From Symsagittifera roscoffensis (lineage: Eukaryota > Xenacoelomorpha > Acoela > Convolutidae), in contig NC_087062.1 of NCBI RefSeq assembly GCF_963678635.1, positions 90,931,845 through 90,995,844 of the forward strand: a stretch of 64,000 nucleotides of DNA. The letters run 5' to 3'. The notes below the pieces were generated by a model. The model made no database searches. It was given only the letters and a program-made list of their open reading frames with translations, and was not told the origin of the DNA. Below are positions 34,411 through 44,706 of the stretch, one piece after another. Position 1 is the stretch's first letter. Each line of letters opens with the position of its first letter. Position numbers and translations under genes: made by a program.

Positions 34411-37400
34411 TTATAATTCGGTGTCAACAGTACTTTGCTCTTCTTCATCTGGTGCGTTCCAAGTCAATCCTGAAGTTTCTTCATGATACACTGGCGACAA
34501 CAGTAACTGCGAAGGGTCGGTTTGCCCAACCTTAATTAACCTTTCTATCTTCTCTAGGTCAACTTGTTTAGCCAATAGTTTCCTTTCGAGAGCTCGCAGC
34601 TTACTTTTCAATCTATCCATTTCTGTTCTTGGCTCTTCCCATACTTTAACAGCAGATTCCTCATTGATCTCCGAAGTCAAAACTAACTTCACACTTTGGG
34701 TCGACTCCATTAACTCAGATTCAAAAGTAGTTTCGGAGCTTCTTGTCCGATGAACACTATCACTTGATCCAGGAATCGCTAAGCCAAGTGGCATCAAAGT
34801 CAAATTCTGATTCGAGGGGTTATCGGATCCTGTTGTGGGCGCTAGGACGGCTGGCAATGGTAATCCAGCGGCTGCCGATTCCTCGAGGGTCGAGCTTCTG
34901 GAGAATGGACTATGACCCGATGAAGACAAAAAAGAATACTTCAACATATCCAGCGACTCGCTGCTTTTTTCAAACCTGCTTCCAGGCTTTTCAGACGGCT
35001 CTTCTTCGTCATCCGTTTCCGAGAAGTTTTCAAAACCCTCCTGAATCGATTTATCAAAACTGTAATTTTCTGTAACTAAACATTCATCGATTTCTGTTTC
35101 TACAGCAAGAGTGTTTCTGACAGCTACGCTCGATTTTTTACTGTTTAGAAGTAGCTTGGCAGTGTGTAAGTTGTTCACCCAGTGACCAAGATCAAGACGA
35201 TTTTCTGCCGCAAAAACGAACTTTTTCTGTTGGTGACAAAAATTCATTGTGAAAACGAACTTGAAGTTATCCTGCTGTTCAGTTTTTTCGACATCGACAG
35301 CCTTTAAATGAACAACGACGTCTGCTTTTTCTGCTTTCGGTGAAGCGAACACGTAAAAGAAACCATTTTTGATTACGCAATACGAGCAAACCCAGTCGTT
35401 TTCTGCTTTTTTCCGGTTCAAATTGCCACTGATTTCTGTCTCGCCTAAGTCCTTTATCGACACACGCCGATCAATTACTGTGTGTTTCTCTTGGACAGGC
35501 TGGATGACTGCCGACTGTGTCTGGGAACCCGACTGCGAGTCCTGGTCACTGCTCAAAGCACCTGATGATGTACTTGGATCGCAAGAACTCACGCTCGGCA
35601 ACACTTCCTCTCTGAACGCACTAGGTGCTGCTACTATTGGCTTGGCAACTGTTATGATTGGTTTAACCTTTTCTTCCGAGTCCTTCAGTAACGACTGCGC
35701 CGATGACGATCTGCGCTTAAGCGATCCCAATTTTGCACTTAAGCTGGTTCGGTTTACCGAAGACCGATTGTGTGAGGATGACAACGCATCGGAACCCTTC
35801 CTCGCGTCTTGTTGATTCAAAAAAGAGCCTCGACTACTTTCAGCTGCCGTTGAAATCTTTTTGGGCGAAATAACGGACGATAAAGGGACACTCGTTGAAG
35901 CACTGGGTTGTTTGTTAAACGACTCAATAGTAGACTTTCTTGATCTTCTCTTGGCCTGTTTTTGAGCATCAGGGGGACAAAGAGTCTTCATTCGTCGCAA
36001 TTGGTGGTCCATACTCATGTGCCTTGGTCGCTTGCGTAAAGTCAAAAAAACTTCAGCAGGATTTGCCGCTTTGAACTTATTCAGAATACTATCCAATGTC
36101 CAGTTCGTGACACATGTGTAGTCAATCTGAACAATCTCGTCAAAAATGTCCAGTTTGGCATTTACGTGAGCAGCTGGCGTGTTGGGCCTGATTCCGGAGA
36201 CTACGTGAATGCCCTCCAATGACAGTTTGAACATGAGTCCCAGTTTTTCTGAGGGGTTCTTCCTCTTGAGGCAAACCTGCTCTAGAAACGCGGGGGTTAT
36301 GATGGATGAGTCTGTGCAATCGTCCAGGAAGTCCCGACATAGCTCTTGGATGTCTCTGCACTTTTTAGCCAGATCTTCTTCCAGTTCTGCCGTCCATCGA
36401 TCACCAACAACGCAGTAACCTAAATTACTACCATGAAAATATCTACATCCTCACTCCCTCCTACTAAATTCGCAAGTCTGATAGAGGGGGCCTAGGAAAT
36501 TAGACGACAAGCAAATTAGACGGATGCTACAAAAACGAAATTAGACGAAATTTATTTTTTAGACGAAAAAGCTATGAAAAGGGCCAACAAAATTTTTTCT
36601 TAAGAGTCAAGTTTCACAAATACAAAAAGAACATAAAATGTCAATACCTATCAAAAGAATTAGTTTAAATGAACATAAAATGTCAAATCCGAATATTACA
36701 GGAGAGTTTTGAATTGAATAAATTATGCATGATTGACTTGTAAAACTATTAGCCACCGAAATTTAACTGTTGTCTGCAAACAATTTCATTTTTTTAACGC
36801 AATTTGTCTGCAAACAATTTTAATCTAGTCTCCCGCTTTCGTCTATTTTCTCACAATTGCAGTTTTGCAAAATCGTCCAATTTCCTTTTAAGTACCTCCG
36901 TCTAATTTGCTAATCGTCTAATTTCTCAACCCCCTGATAGAGTGGTCTTAAGAAACTAACCAGGTCCCTAATGTAGATAGAGTGCCTCAAAATTGTTCAA
37001 TTTAGTGCTTTGATGATGACAATTAAAGTATCGAATTCGTTTGCGCGAATGAGGCAGGTTAATTACGATTGAGAAAACGCTTTAAAACGACCGACCGGTG
37101 CATTTTGAGTTAGTTAATGGTGGTATTTGCCCAAAATTAATGTAACAATCCGATAATGTGAACAAAATTTTACTAGTAAAATTTCGCTGGTGGGGGGGGG
37201 GGGGGGGGAGAAAAAGAGCCTTTGGGACCGCTCTCTCACACTTGGTTATTACCGGGACCGGTACTACTATGATAGAGTGGTCCCTCGAAAAAGCAACTAT
37301 GATAGACAGGTCCCGCATGCATTTCGCATGTTATAACTTTGAAAACTAATTTGTGTATAAATTATTCATTTCAAAAATCTGGCAAACTATGTTCAGCCAG

Positions 37401-39228
37401 AAACTTATCACATTGGAAAATATAATCGCTATTGTTTATATATTGAAATTTGGTCGCTTTACTTTGTTTTACGGTTTAACAACCATATAATTGGGTTGAC
37501 TTATTTGTCATCAAAAAACACTATTCGCGGTTTTTTTTTTAATTTCAACCCTAAAATGGTGAGGGGGAGGTTTTAAGAGGTAACAAAACATGAAATTTGT
37601 TTGAAAATATACTGCGACATCTTTCTGAATGGCGTAATCATAATTATTAAACGATTTGAGAGCTCTTGGTGTCTTATTCTCAAGGGACCTGGTTATTTTC
37701 AAGGGACCACTCTATCATAGTAGTACCCCGGGACCCCTATATGTACGACTTGTATATGTACACACTTGTACCAACCAACCATAATTTTTGTAGCTCCTAT
37801 ATAATTCATTTTTACCGATTGCTTTATTGGTCACCATGAACGTCTCTGCTAGATCAATATAGCTTCTACTCTCATTGAAGGGCGCCTTGATCAGCCACGA
37901 GCAGATCTCTCGGCCAGTTGCTAACATGTCGCACACATGACTCAGCACATTATTTGGGACGGTAGCTCGAGTGGCCGAATGTACTTGTTGTGGGGCGAAT
38001 TCATACCGCTTTCTCAGAATAATCGTCTCCAAAGACCTCGCACCTCTCTGGTACTTCATCTAAAAACAGCACTTGAAATGAATAACAGAAAAAAAAAAAG
38101 AAAAAATAGGACTGAGTCCCAGTTCTCAGAGTGGCTGTTGAGAGGTGCTCGCTCACTAGTGCTGTCCAACTACCGCTCCGTGCGGAGACTTTTGCCTGCT
38201 GTGTATCCACCCTGGGCCGGTTCGCCTCTCATCATACAACCTGGTCATGTCGCTTGCACTACACAACCATATTGACATAGAGCTTAGTGTGGACACCAGA
38301 TCAACACAAGCCACCAACCAACAGTGGCCCACTCTGAGAACCGATCCCACACTCCCTGTCGTCCAAGTAGCTAGACTTACAGAACTACGCCACTAGTTCC
38401 GACGACTAGAAATGCAATTCATTGAATTCGTATGCAAACTGCTGCGCTCAGAAAAGCCGTATTGGTAAAAACAAAATTTGCATTTGCAATAACACACTGC
38501 TTCATTGTTTCACGTGCAAGGAATTATATTCCACATTGTATTCAGCAAATACAACGCAAACAACAAAATCAAGCAACAACCTTATCAGTCACTTTTAAAA
38601 GCTGCACGTCGCCAATTTGTAGCTAATTCAGTTATCCGCGGCACGATTTTTCCACGACTATTTCCACCCCTATGCATGTATTTTTTGACAATTTCAATTG
38701 TCGCTTGCATTTCAAAAATTTCAACTTAATTGAGTTATCATTTTTGCGCGTTCGTATTTGCTTACTATTTAAATAATACATAAACTTAGAATTTAAATTA
38801 CATTCATTAACAGAAAATTGCTTCAAGCCATTCAAAATCGGGCAATCAAAGATGAATTTCATGTCGTCAACCGGTGAATCGGGTTATTATATTCTTTCCT
38901 AGGTACCGTACCGTAAGGGGAAAATAGTTAAAAAGATCATTCTACAGTTTTGCATCTATCGTACCACTAAGCTCTCCACTGTTTCGTCCTTGACATCGTA
39001 CAGCACCCGCACTAGAGTCGACAGCTTCTCCCGCATGTTGATCAGGTGTCCAATCTTGTTCACCACACTTCGCCCCACCAACTCATCATCTGTCAGCAGA
39101 GACGCCAAATTGCCACTCCTCGTCTCCAGGAACTTGGGAGCGTACGAGTTCAAAGGAGCTTCCAGACCCTCCGCCCAGTTGGCCAGGTCCTGCGCTTTGA
39201 TGCAATCCAGGTTGTAGTGACTACACAT
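34411..39228 (-). CDS. CNKSR: CNK, connector enhancer of KSR (SAM-CRIC-PDZ-PH scaffold)
   Basis: Three coding exons: 39228-38965, 38059-37816 (ends in phase 1) and 36419-34411, giving about 838 aa. Domains in order: SAM (about 10-75, DLANWAEGLEAPLNSYAPKF...KIGHLINMREKL); CRIC (about 89-215, with SHVCDMLATGREICSWLIKAPF and later DIQELCRDFLDDCTDSS); PDZ (about 225-305, LMFKLSLEGIHVVSGIRPNTPA...DEIVQIDY); a Ser-rich linker; PH (about 511-594, ending ENRLDLGHWVNNL); a Ser/Glu-rich region; and a short coiled coil (about 760-800, RLKSKLRALERKLLAKQVDLEKIERL). CNK proteins scaffold Ras-Raf-KSR signalling at the membrane. The ATG at 39228 follows an in-frame stop 16 codons upstream; an additional 5' coding exon cannot be excluded. 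Intron 2 hosts nested MITEs. AATAAA signals occur 100-180 bases past the stop. Confidence 0.9.
36487..36933. mobile_element. MITE with ~36-bp inverted ends and 9-bp target duplication, in CNK intron 2
   Basis: The left end (36487-36524) and the inverted right end (about 36893-36933) share GAAATTAGACGA..AGCAAATTAGACGGA. The direct repeat CTGATAGAG flanks both sides (36478-36486 and 36934-36942). The interior has more TTAGACGAAA copies and no ORF. A 9-bp duplication fits Mutator-like elements; if the terminal base is assigned differently it is 8 bp, which would fit hAT. The target itself was the terminal repeat of another element (see 37261-37726). Confidence 0.8.
37192..37208 (+). repeat. 17-base G homopolymer
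   Basis: An uninterrupted G17 run in CNK intron 2. It is prone to quadruplex formation and length error in sequencing. Confidence 0.8.
37261..37726. mobile_element. Inverted-repeat element with 25-bp perfect terminal arms, in CNK intron 2
   Basis: 37261-37285 and 37702-37726 are perfect reverse complements (core ACTATGATAGAGTGGTCCCT). The similarity continues outward to GGGACC/GGTCCC and inward to CAGGTCCC. A third, direct-orientation copy of the same terminus begins at about 36935 (GATAGAGTGGTCTTAAG...AGGTCCC), so an older copy was split by the 36487-36933 MITE. No ORF of note is present, so the element is non-autonomous. Confidence 0.75.
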
Positions 39229-39683
39229 CGCGGTGGCAGAACCCGACAAATGCGTGGCAAAGATAGTAGTCAATTAGAGCGTTATGACTTGCAATGCAAT
39301 TTCAACTCCAAAATAACCAGATAGTCGCAAAATTCAATAATAGCACACAAAAAACCAAGTCATTACTGGCATTATATCATTCAAAAAGACTCAAGGGGTC
39401 GATAGACGACTAACATTGTCGCCGTCACGCGAGGAGAGATAGAAATTGATAGTTTTGGATTAGCTAAGCATGTAGATTCTGAAATGAAGTAAGTTTAGAC
39501 TGTTGCTGGATACATCAAGACAAAGCAGATACACGGATAAAGTTGAGATCCCCTGATCGATTCGATTTAGAAAAAAAAGGACCAAGTTATGATCCTCCAC
39601 CCCAGCGCTTAAATTATATTAAATTTGTTTAGCGCTGCATGTAAAATGCTCGATTCTGATTGGCTGAAAATTCCCAACTTAGA

Positions 39684-39739
39684 ACCAAGTTGACATCCTC
39701 CCCCCTTAACACGTTTAGGGGGGAGGATGTTAACTTGGT
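39684..39739. repeat. 22-bp-arm palindrome (MITE terminal hairpin)
   Basis: The arms 39684-39705 and 39718-39739 pair over 22 bases with one G-T wobble around a 12-base loop. The arm contains ACCAAGTT and CATCCTCCCCCC. Related single arms occur at about 39580 (ACCAAGTTATGATCCTCC) and 27742-27790, and weaker ones near 39840-39930. Together 39580-39741 may be a ~160-bp MITE. Confidence 0.75.
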
Positions 39740-40139
39740 CCGAAAAACGAAAACTTGCTGAGGGACTGCAATTTCATCCAATCAGAATTGAATATCTAAA
39801 CTTAGCCAACAGTTGGAAAAGTCGGATGTGGTTAAATATTTCCCCCTTATTGCAATAGGGGGTGAAGCAGTTAACAAGGTACAAAATTCGGGGGAATTCG
39901 TTAAAAGGTACCATAGGGGGGGGGGTGGATATAGTTAACCAGATCCGAAAAGTCAAAGGCAAAGGAAACCAATTTACAACTTTCGAAATTCGACTCCGAT
40001 GGAATGCTATACAGAGCTTTGGGAATGCCACAACGAAGCCACTTTTTCAAAAAAGTCCTTTCAGCCGAACTATATAGACAAAAACGAGCAGTCAGACAAT
40101 AATCTAAATCAGCCAAACAATACTTATTGCAAAAAAAAC

Positions 40140-40200
40140 AGGTCTCAACTGGAATCGAACTCGTGGGCTTTGTCGTCTCAAGCATGAGGGTTAGAGCAAA
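40140..40200 (-). repeat. tRNA-like SINE segment
   Basis: The minus strand reads GAGTTCGATTCCAGTTGAGACC, a B-box-like tract, with an anticodon-loop-like CTTGAGACGAC upstream. Degenerate. Confidence 0.4.
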
Positions 40201-40287
40201 TTCGAATCAAGCTGAACCATCGAGATACGGGAAGTAAGCCGACACAAATAGACTGTGCTAAAAAGCACAAAAACTCGAGTTTGCAAA

Positions 40288-40372
40288 AAAGGGCTCGGCC
40301 GGATTCAAACCGCAGGCCTTTGCAGTCTCACGCAGTTGTTTATACCTCTACGCCTAATGCGCCGAAAGGTTG
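40288..40372 (-). repeat. tRNA-like SINE segment, best preserved of the family
   Basis: Minus strand: a TCGGC acceptor half, A box (TTAGGCGTAGAGG), a TGAGACT loop, B box (GGTTTGAATCC), then GGCCGAGCCC pairing with TCGGC, followed by a T-run that could end pol III transcription. Anticodon-stem pairing is incomplete, so it is treated as a tRNA-derived SINE head. Confidence 0.5.
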
Positions 40373-40500
40373 ATTGTATTTTAAGTTACAATCTATAATT
40401 ACCAAGCGGTAAAAAGCCGCCAACACATGAACAAAAACCCTTTAAACCGGAAAAAAAATTCTGAACTTATAAAAAATGATAAGTCCCTTTTCCCCTCAGA

Positions 40501-40566
40501 ACACACGCACGCACGCACACACACACACGCACGCACACACAAACAAACACACACGCATACACACAC
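40501..40566 (+). repeat. AC/GCAC microsatellite
   Basis: A run of ACAC and GCAC dinucleotide/tetranucleotide repeats inside a dispersed element body. The equivalent place at about 6126 (unit 1) has a short ACACACACACG tract. Confidence 0.85.
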
Positions 40567-40884
40567 AATTTTCTCCGGTCGAAACGATGCAAAAAGAGGC
40601 CACAAAATTGATATTAATCAAGCCCAAAAATTATCAATACGATAAAGAGACAAAAAATGAAGAAAAAAATTGAAATTTTCTCAAATCAAGCTGGTAAAAT
40701 TACAACCAATGGGAAAAGCAAATTTAAATTCGGACGAATTATTAAAAAGCAATTGGCAACTACAGTGAAATTTTTTTAAAGCTAAAAAAAAACAATTCTT
40801 AGATGTGGCAACAAAGCCGACAAAACAAGCGGATAAAAAACTAGACCGAAATTCTTTTGAAATATTTGCCGTTTGAAAAAAAAA

Positions 40885-40965
40885 CTGGCCCGTTCAGATT
40901 TGAACTCAGGAACTATGCCGTCTCAGGCGTACTCTTTATCACCAGGCTAAGTATGCAAGAGACAC
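40885..40965 (-). repeat. tRNA-like SINE segment
   Basis: Minus strand: A box TTAGCCTGGTGATAAAG, loop CTGAGACGGC, B-box-like GAGTTCAAATC. Followed downstream on the plus strand by the 41060 hairpin, as at 24.2 kb. Confidence 0.5.
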
Positions 40966-41059
40966 CACAAAATTCTTTCAATTCTTTATGGACCAAGGTA
41001 CCAAGGAGTCATGAGAACAAAGTTGTATACGGGGGAAACATCTAGTACCCGATTGCAAT

Positions 41060-41080
41060 ACCCTTGCCTATCACAAGGGT
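41060..41080. repeat. Right-end hairpin of dispersed element
   Basis: ACCCTTG...CAAGGGT, preceded by TATACGGGGGAAACATCTAGTACCC. In this copy the innermost C-G pair is lost (C and A). Confidence 0.6.
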
Positions 41081-41484
41081 AACTAAGCGGATACTGAGCA
41101 GACAAAACTTGGGTAAACGACTTTGGTCCGAAAAAATTAGCTGTAAAACATTTTGAGCCAAAAAATTCAAGTTTTACACCCACCGCCCACCTGATTAAAA
41201 AATTTGGTGGCTCAAACAATGAATTCTCAGGCATCAGCCAAAACCATTTACAAAAACCTTGAAGCGAAAAAAGAAAACTTAAAACAAGAGTTGATTTACA
41301 AGTAACAATTAAAGTCGAATGGAACGGCCATTTAAAATGCAGACATGCCCAAAAAAAACTGTTGACAGGTACTCTGATAATCTATTGACAGCCGAGCTAA
41401 TCTGTTGACAGTCGAGCTAACTGATTCAATGGTGTGGTTAAACTAATTTTTAACTAGAAAAAAAGTCTACACTTGAATTTGATA

Positions 41485-41505
41485 ACGCTTGCTAATCGCA
41501 AGCGT
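41485..41505. repeat. Right-end hairpin with compensated stem change
   Basis: ACGCTTGC-TAATC-GCAAGCGT, a perfect 8-bp stem. Relative to the commonest form the third base pair is G-C instead of C-G, so pairing is kept. Confidence 0.7.
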
Positions 41506-41829
41506 AAAAAAGATCTATATCAGGTTGAAGCTCTTTGATTTTCAAATTCTGTTTACGATTTGCAATTTTTTCGTAATAATATCCTATTCAGAGAACACTG
41601 GATCATTAGATATTTTCAGCTGGGAATTCAGAACAGTAAACTGCATATTATTACAGAAAAATGTTGAAAAATAACCAAAAGTTAACGAAAATAACGAACA
41701 ATAAGTTTGATTTAAAAAAATTGGGAGACAGGTAAAGCTGGAGGTATTTGTTTAAAATTTTTTGAATTTGTTATACCTATGCGGGATGAAATACGTAATT
41801 TAATTTCAACATGTCGACTTTGCCCAAAA

Positions 41830-42560
41830 CCTGAGTCGTAGAGGAGTTAACTGGGATGATTGAAAGTTTTTGAGAATTTTTGAGTTTTACAAAAAATAAG
41901 GAGTCACCGTTTCTGCAGGAAAAATGCTCGCAACAAGTTTTTTCGATTTTGAACCCTTCATTTCATTTCACAATAGATAGTTTTTGAAAGTCGGAAGTTT
42001 TCTGAAAAAACGTCAAGAGTTCAATCCATAACTTTTTCCTGCAAAAGTTAGGTCCTAACCGCTTCAGCAGAAAAGATTCCCAAACTTGTTTTCTCGATTG
42101 AACAATCAACCTAAGAATTGGCGGGGTAGTTTTCGAGAAAAAATAAGAAGCTTCCAAAAACAGGGTCCAAGATTCAAACGCCAGAAATTTTCGGAAGGCC
42201 AGAACTTTTTTCCAAAAAGAATTAGGCGTAGGCGTTCATGCAGGCTTTCAACAACCTGTTCTTTCGATTAAACCCTTGATATCAGATTTGGCGTGATAAA
42301 ATTTAAGGGTAGTAGTCAAGAAGTTTCCAAAACACGGTCAACAAATCAAAATATGACTTTTCCGAGAATCATAGCTTTTTCTGTAAAAAAAATTTAGGCG
42401 TAGCCACTTAAAATGAAGAGATTGATTTAAACTGTTATTTCGATTGAACTCAGATTTAGTTGGAAAATTTTCGAGAAGAGTCAAATACTTTCAAAATCGA
42501 ATGAAAGAAGTTTTTTTCAAGGACCAGAATTTTTGTTTTAAAAAGGCTCTAATTTTTCAT
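41830..42560. repeat. Degenerate tandem repeat, four ~150-180-bp units
   Basis: The anchor TTTCGATTGAAC(CCT) recurs at about 41944, 42093, 42257 and 42439. Each is followed by GTTTTCGAGAA, CTTCCAAAA, a CAAGATTCAAA-type block, and a TTTTCCTGCAAAA/TTTTTCTGTAAAA...TAGGCGTAG block. No coding potential is seen. Confidence 0.6.
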
Positions 42561-43091
42561 AGAGCACTACCCTTTGTTGGCAAGCCCGCGACACATTGCG
42601 AGTGCAGCGGTCACTATTGAAGATTTAAAAAAGAATTCTAACATTTGGCGTTAAGTTATTTATTTTTCGGTACTTGAGTTCAAGTTTAGCCAAACTTTCG
42701 GTGGCAGAATTGTCTGCATGCTCTCGGTTGATTTGTCCAAACTTGAAGCTTGCAAATCTTTGACCGAATATCCTAACCGCTAATTAAATTCGATCGCTTT
42801 GTAAAAATTGAATTAATAAACAAACCAAACGAAAAAACATAGCCAATATATAGTTGTGTAAATATCAAAAAATGCAAAAAAAACGAAAAAATGACTTCTT
42901 GAAAAAGATTAACTAAAAAAGATTAAGAAAAAAATTTGAAAAAATCAAAAACATTATTACTAACAACTCGAGATGTGAGGCCATTCAGAACGTTTCAATT
43001 TTAGAATTCCAACGCCAAAAGAACAATAGACGGAATAATTCAATGATGTCCGTTAAATAAAAGACAAAGATTCCGTCAAAAATGCTACCAG

Positions 43092-43836
43092 AGGCGAAGC
43101 AATGCTTTCCACTACCTGCGACACAACACAATGGAAAACTAGCAGAAAGAAAATGAGACGAAAGCTGAATAAACCAAAATTTTTATATCTTTGCCATAAG
43201 AAAATCAATTTGTAAAGAGATGACAACAAGAAAAATTGAAATTAACATTTCTATAGAACCAAAGCGTGTTAACCCAAAAAAAATTTTCATACAAAAGTTC
43301 CAAAAAAAATTATAAATTAATCCTCAAAAGACTCACACTTATTGGAAACTTTTTTCGCCTATCCAACGATGCCATATGATAGCACTAAGCGGATTAAATA
43401 CAAACCAAAAAACAAGCAAAAAAATAACTAATTAAATTTGTATGAAAAAATTTCGGAAAATAAAATTCCGTTAAAATCTAGTAACTCAATTACCTCAAAC
43501 AATGAAGCTTTAAAAAGGAAACTTAAGAATTTAGACGTGGGCTGAACCTACAAAAAGAGTCCGTGCTACGGGAACAGAGCCAACAAAAATGAACAGTCGG
43601 ACGAAAGCAGAAAAGATCTGGTTTACAAAAAAAAAACAAGTCCCGCCCGGATTAGAACATCAAACCTTTGTCGTCTGAACTAGGTGGATAACCTCTACGC
43701 CAGATGCGCTGTGTGGTTGATTGATTTTGAATTTGATATGAAGCAAAATGGAACATCTGCGGAATCTTATTTAAAAAATTTTACGGTGAAAAACTTAGTA
43801 CCAGGTTCCAACTACTTTGCTTATCGCATGGGTAAA
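43092..43836. mobile_element. Double-hairpin dispersed element, 745 bp
   Basis: It starts GAGGCGAAGCAATGCTTTCC plus ACTACCTGCGACAC. A tRNA-like segment lies near 43640-43725 (minus strand: TCTGGCGTAGAGGTTATCC A box). It ends TTTTACGGTGAAAAACTTAG with a decayed hairpin TTTGC-TTATC-GCATGGGT. Same length and order as 30150-30893. Confidence 0.5.
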
Positions 43837-44448
43837 AAAGTTGTCCACAACGTTCATTGAAATTTAAAAACATATTGAACTTTTTTTTTCATCATACAAA
43901 ACAAGACACGAAGCAACTTAGTAGCTTTCTTCATTTTACTTGAAAAAATTGATCGATAGGAAAATGTATTGAGAAACTTAGCCAACTGAAAGTTGGAAAA
44001 CAGTTATAAAAACTGACATTATAGGAAAAATTTCACGTTTTTATATTTTGAAAAAAAAAAACATTTAAACATGCGAACTTTATAGGAAAAATTTCACGAA
44101 CAATTCATGTTTGAACCTTTTTTGATAAAATTAACCTAATTTGGGAAAACTGGATCAAAAGGTTTTTTTTTGCTGGGTGATCTGATAAAAAATTCCATTT
44201 TCGGTATTAGAAGTCATAAACATCGGTCGAATCTTGACTGAAGGGGTTTCACTATGACATATCACTTGACCCCATCTGACGATAACAAAGTTTCTAAGTT
44301 CGCTAGGAGAAAAGTAATTAAAAACATACGATTACAGTTTGTTACCAATTCGTGATCGGAACAACATTAACTGACGCTAATTAGCACCACTCCTTATTGC
44401 TACGCTCAGACTCCTTTACTGCGAGCGCCCACAAAAAATACTGACCTT

Positions 44449-44510
44449 CAGTAGCGGATTTAGTGGGGGCGCTATTTCTAGCCATTTAGTGGGGGCGCTA
44501 TTTTTTTCAG
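44449..44510 (+). repeat. Orphan hAT-MITE terminus with short tandem repeat
   Basis: CAGTAGCGGATTTAGTGGGGG matches the left end of the MITE at 1564. TTTAGTGGGGGCGCTATTT is then repeated once more in tandem. No matching right end was found, so it is a fragment. Confidence 0.6.
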
Positions 44511-44706
44511 TGTAAACAGCTGGAACACGCAAACACAGTCAACTATAATTTTTAGACACAAAAACATAATATTTTCATTTTTTTCATGTTTTGTGCTTTC
44601 GGTGTGTTGCATTTTCTCGGATCTTTCTGGTGTTTCCCTAGTAAAAACAACTTTCTCTAATGTGACGTCTGTTTGGGATTTTTTAAAATTATCGACTAAA
44701 ATAAAT

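Larger units (their letters stand above)
39240..44700. other. Intergenic repeat-rich spacer between CNK and MNAT1
   Basis: No gene is supported. Contents in order: a palindromic MITE end at 39684-39739, tRNA-like segments near 40140, 40290 and 40885, an AC-rich microsatellite at 40501-40566, right-end hairpins at 41060-41080 and 41485-41505, a degenerate tandem repeat at 41830-42560, a ~745-bp double-hairpin element at 43092-43836, and a hAT-like terminal fragment near 44449. Confidence 0.6.

Noticed and set aside
40288-40372. Functional tRNA gene
   Set aside because: A and B boxes and partial acceptor pairing are present, but the anticodon and T-stems are incomplete, and the same segment recurs with decay in many places, as expected for a SINE.
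40427-40673. Thr/His-rich plus-strand frames
   Set aside because: Produced by the ACAC/GCAC microsatellite.
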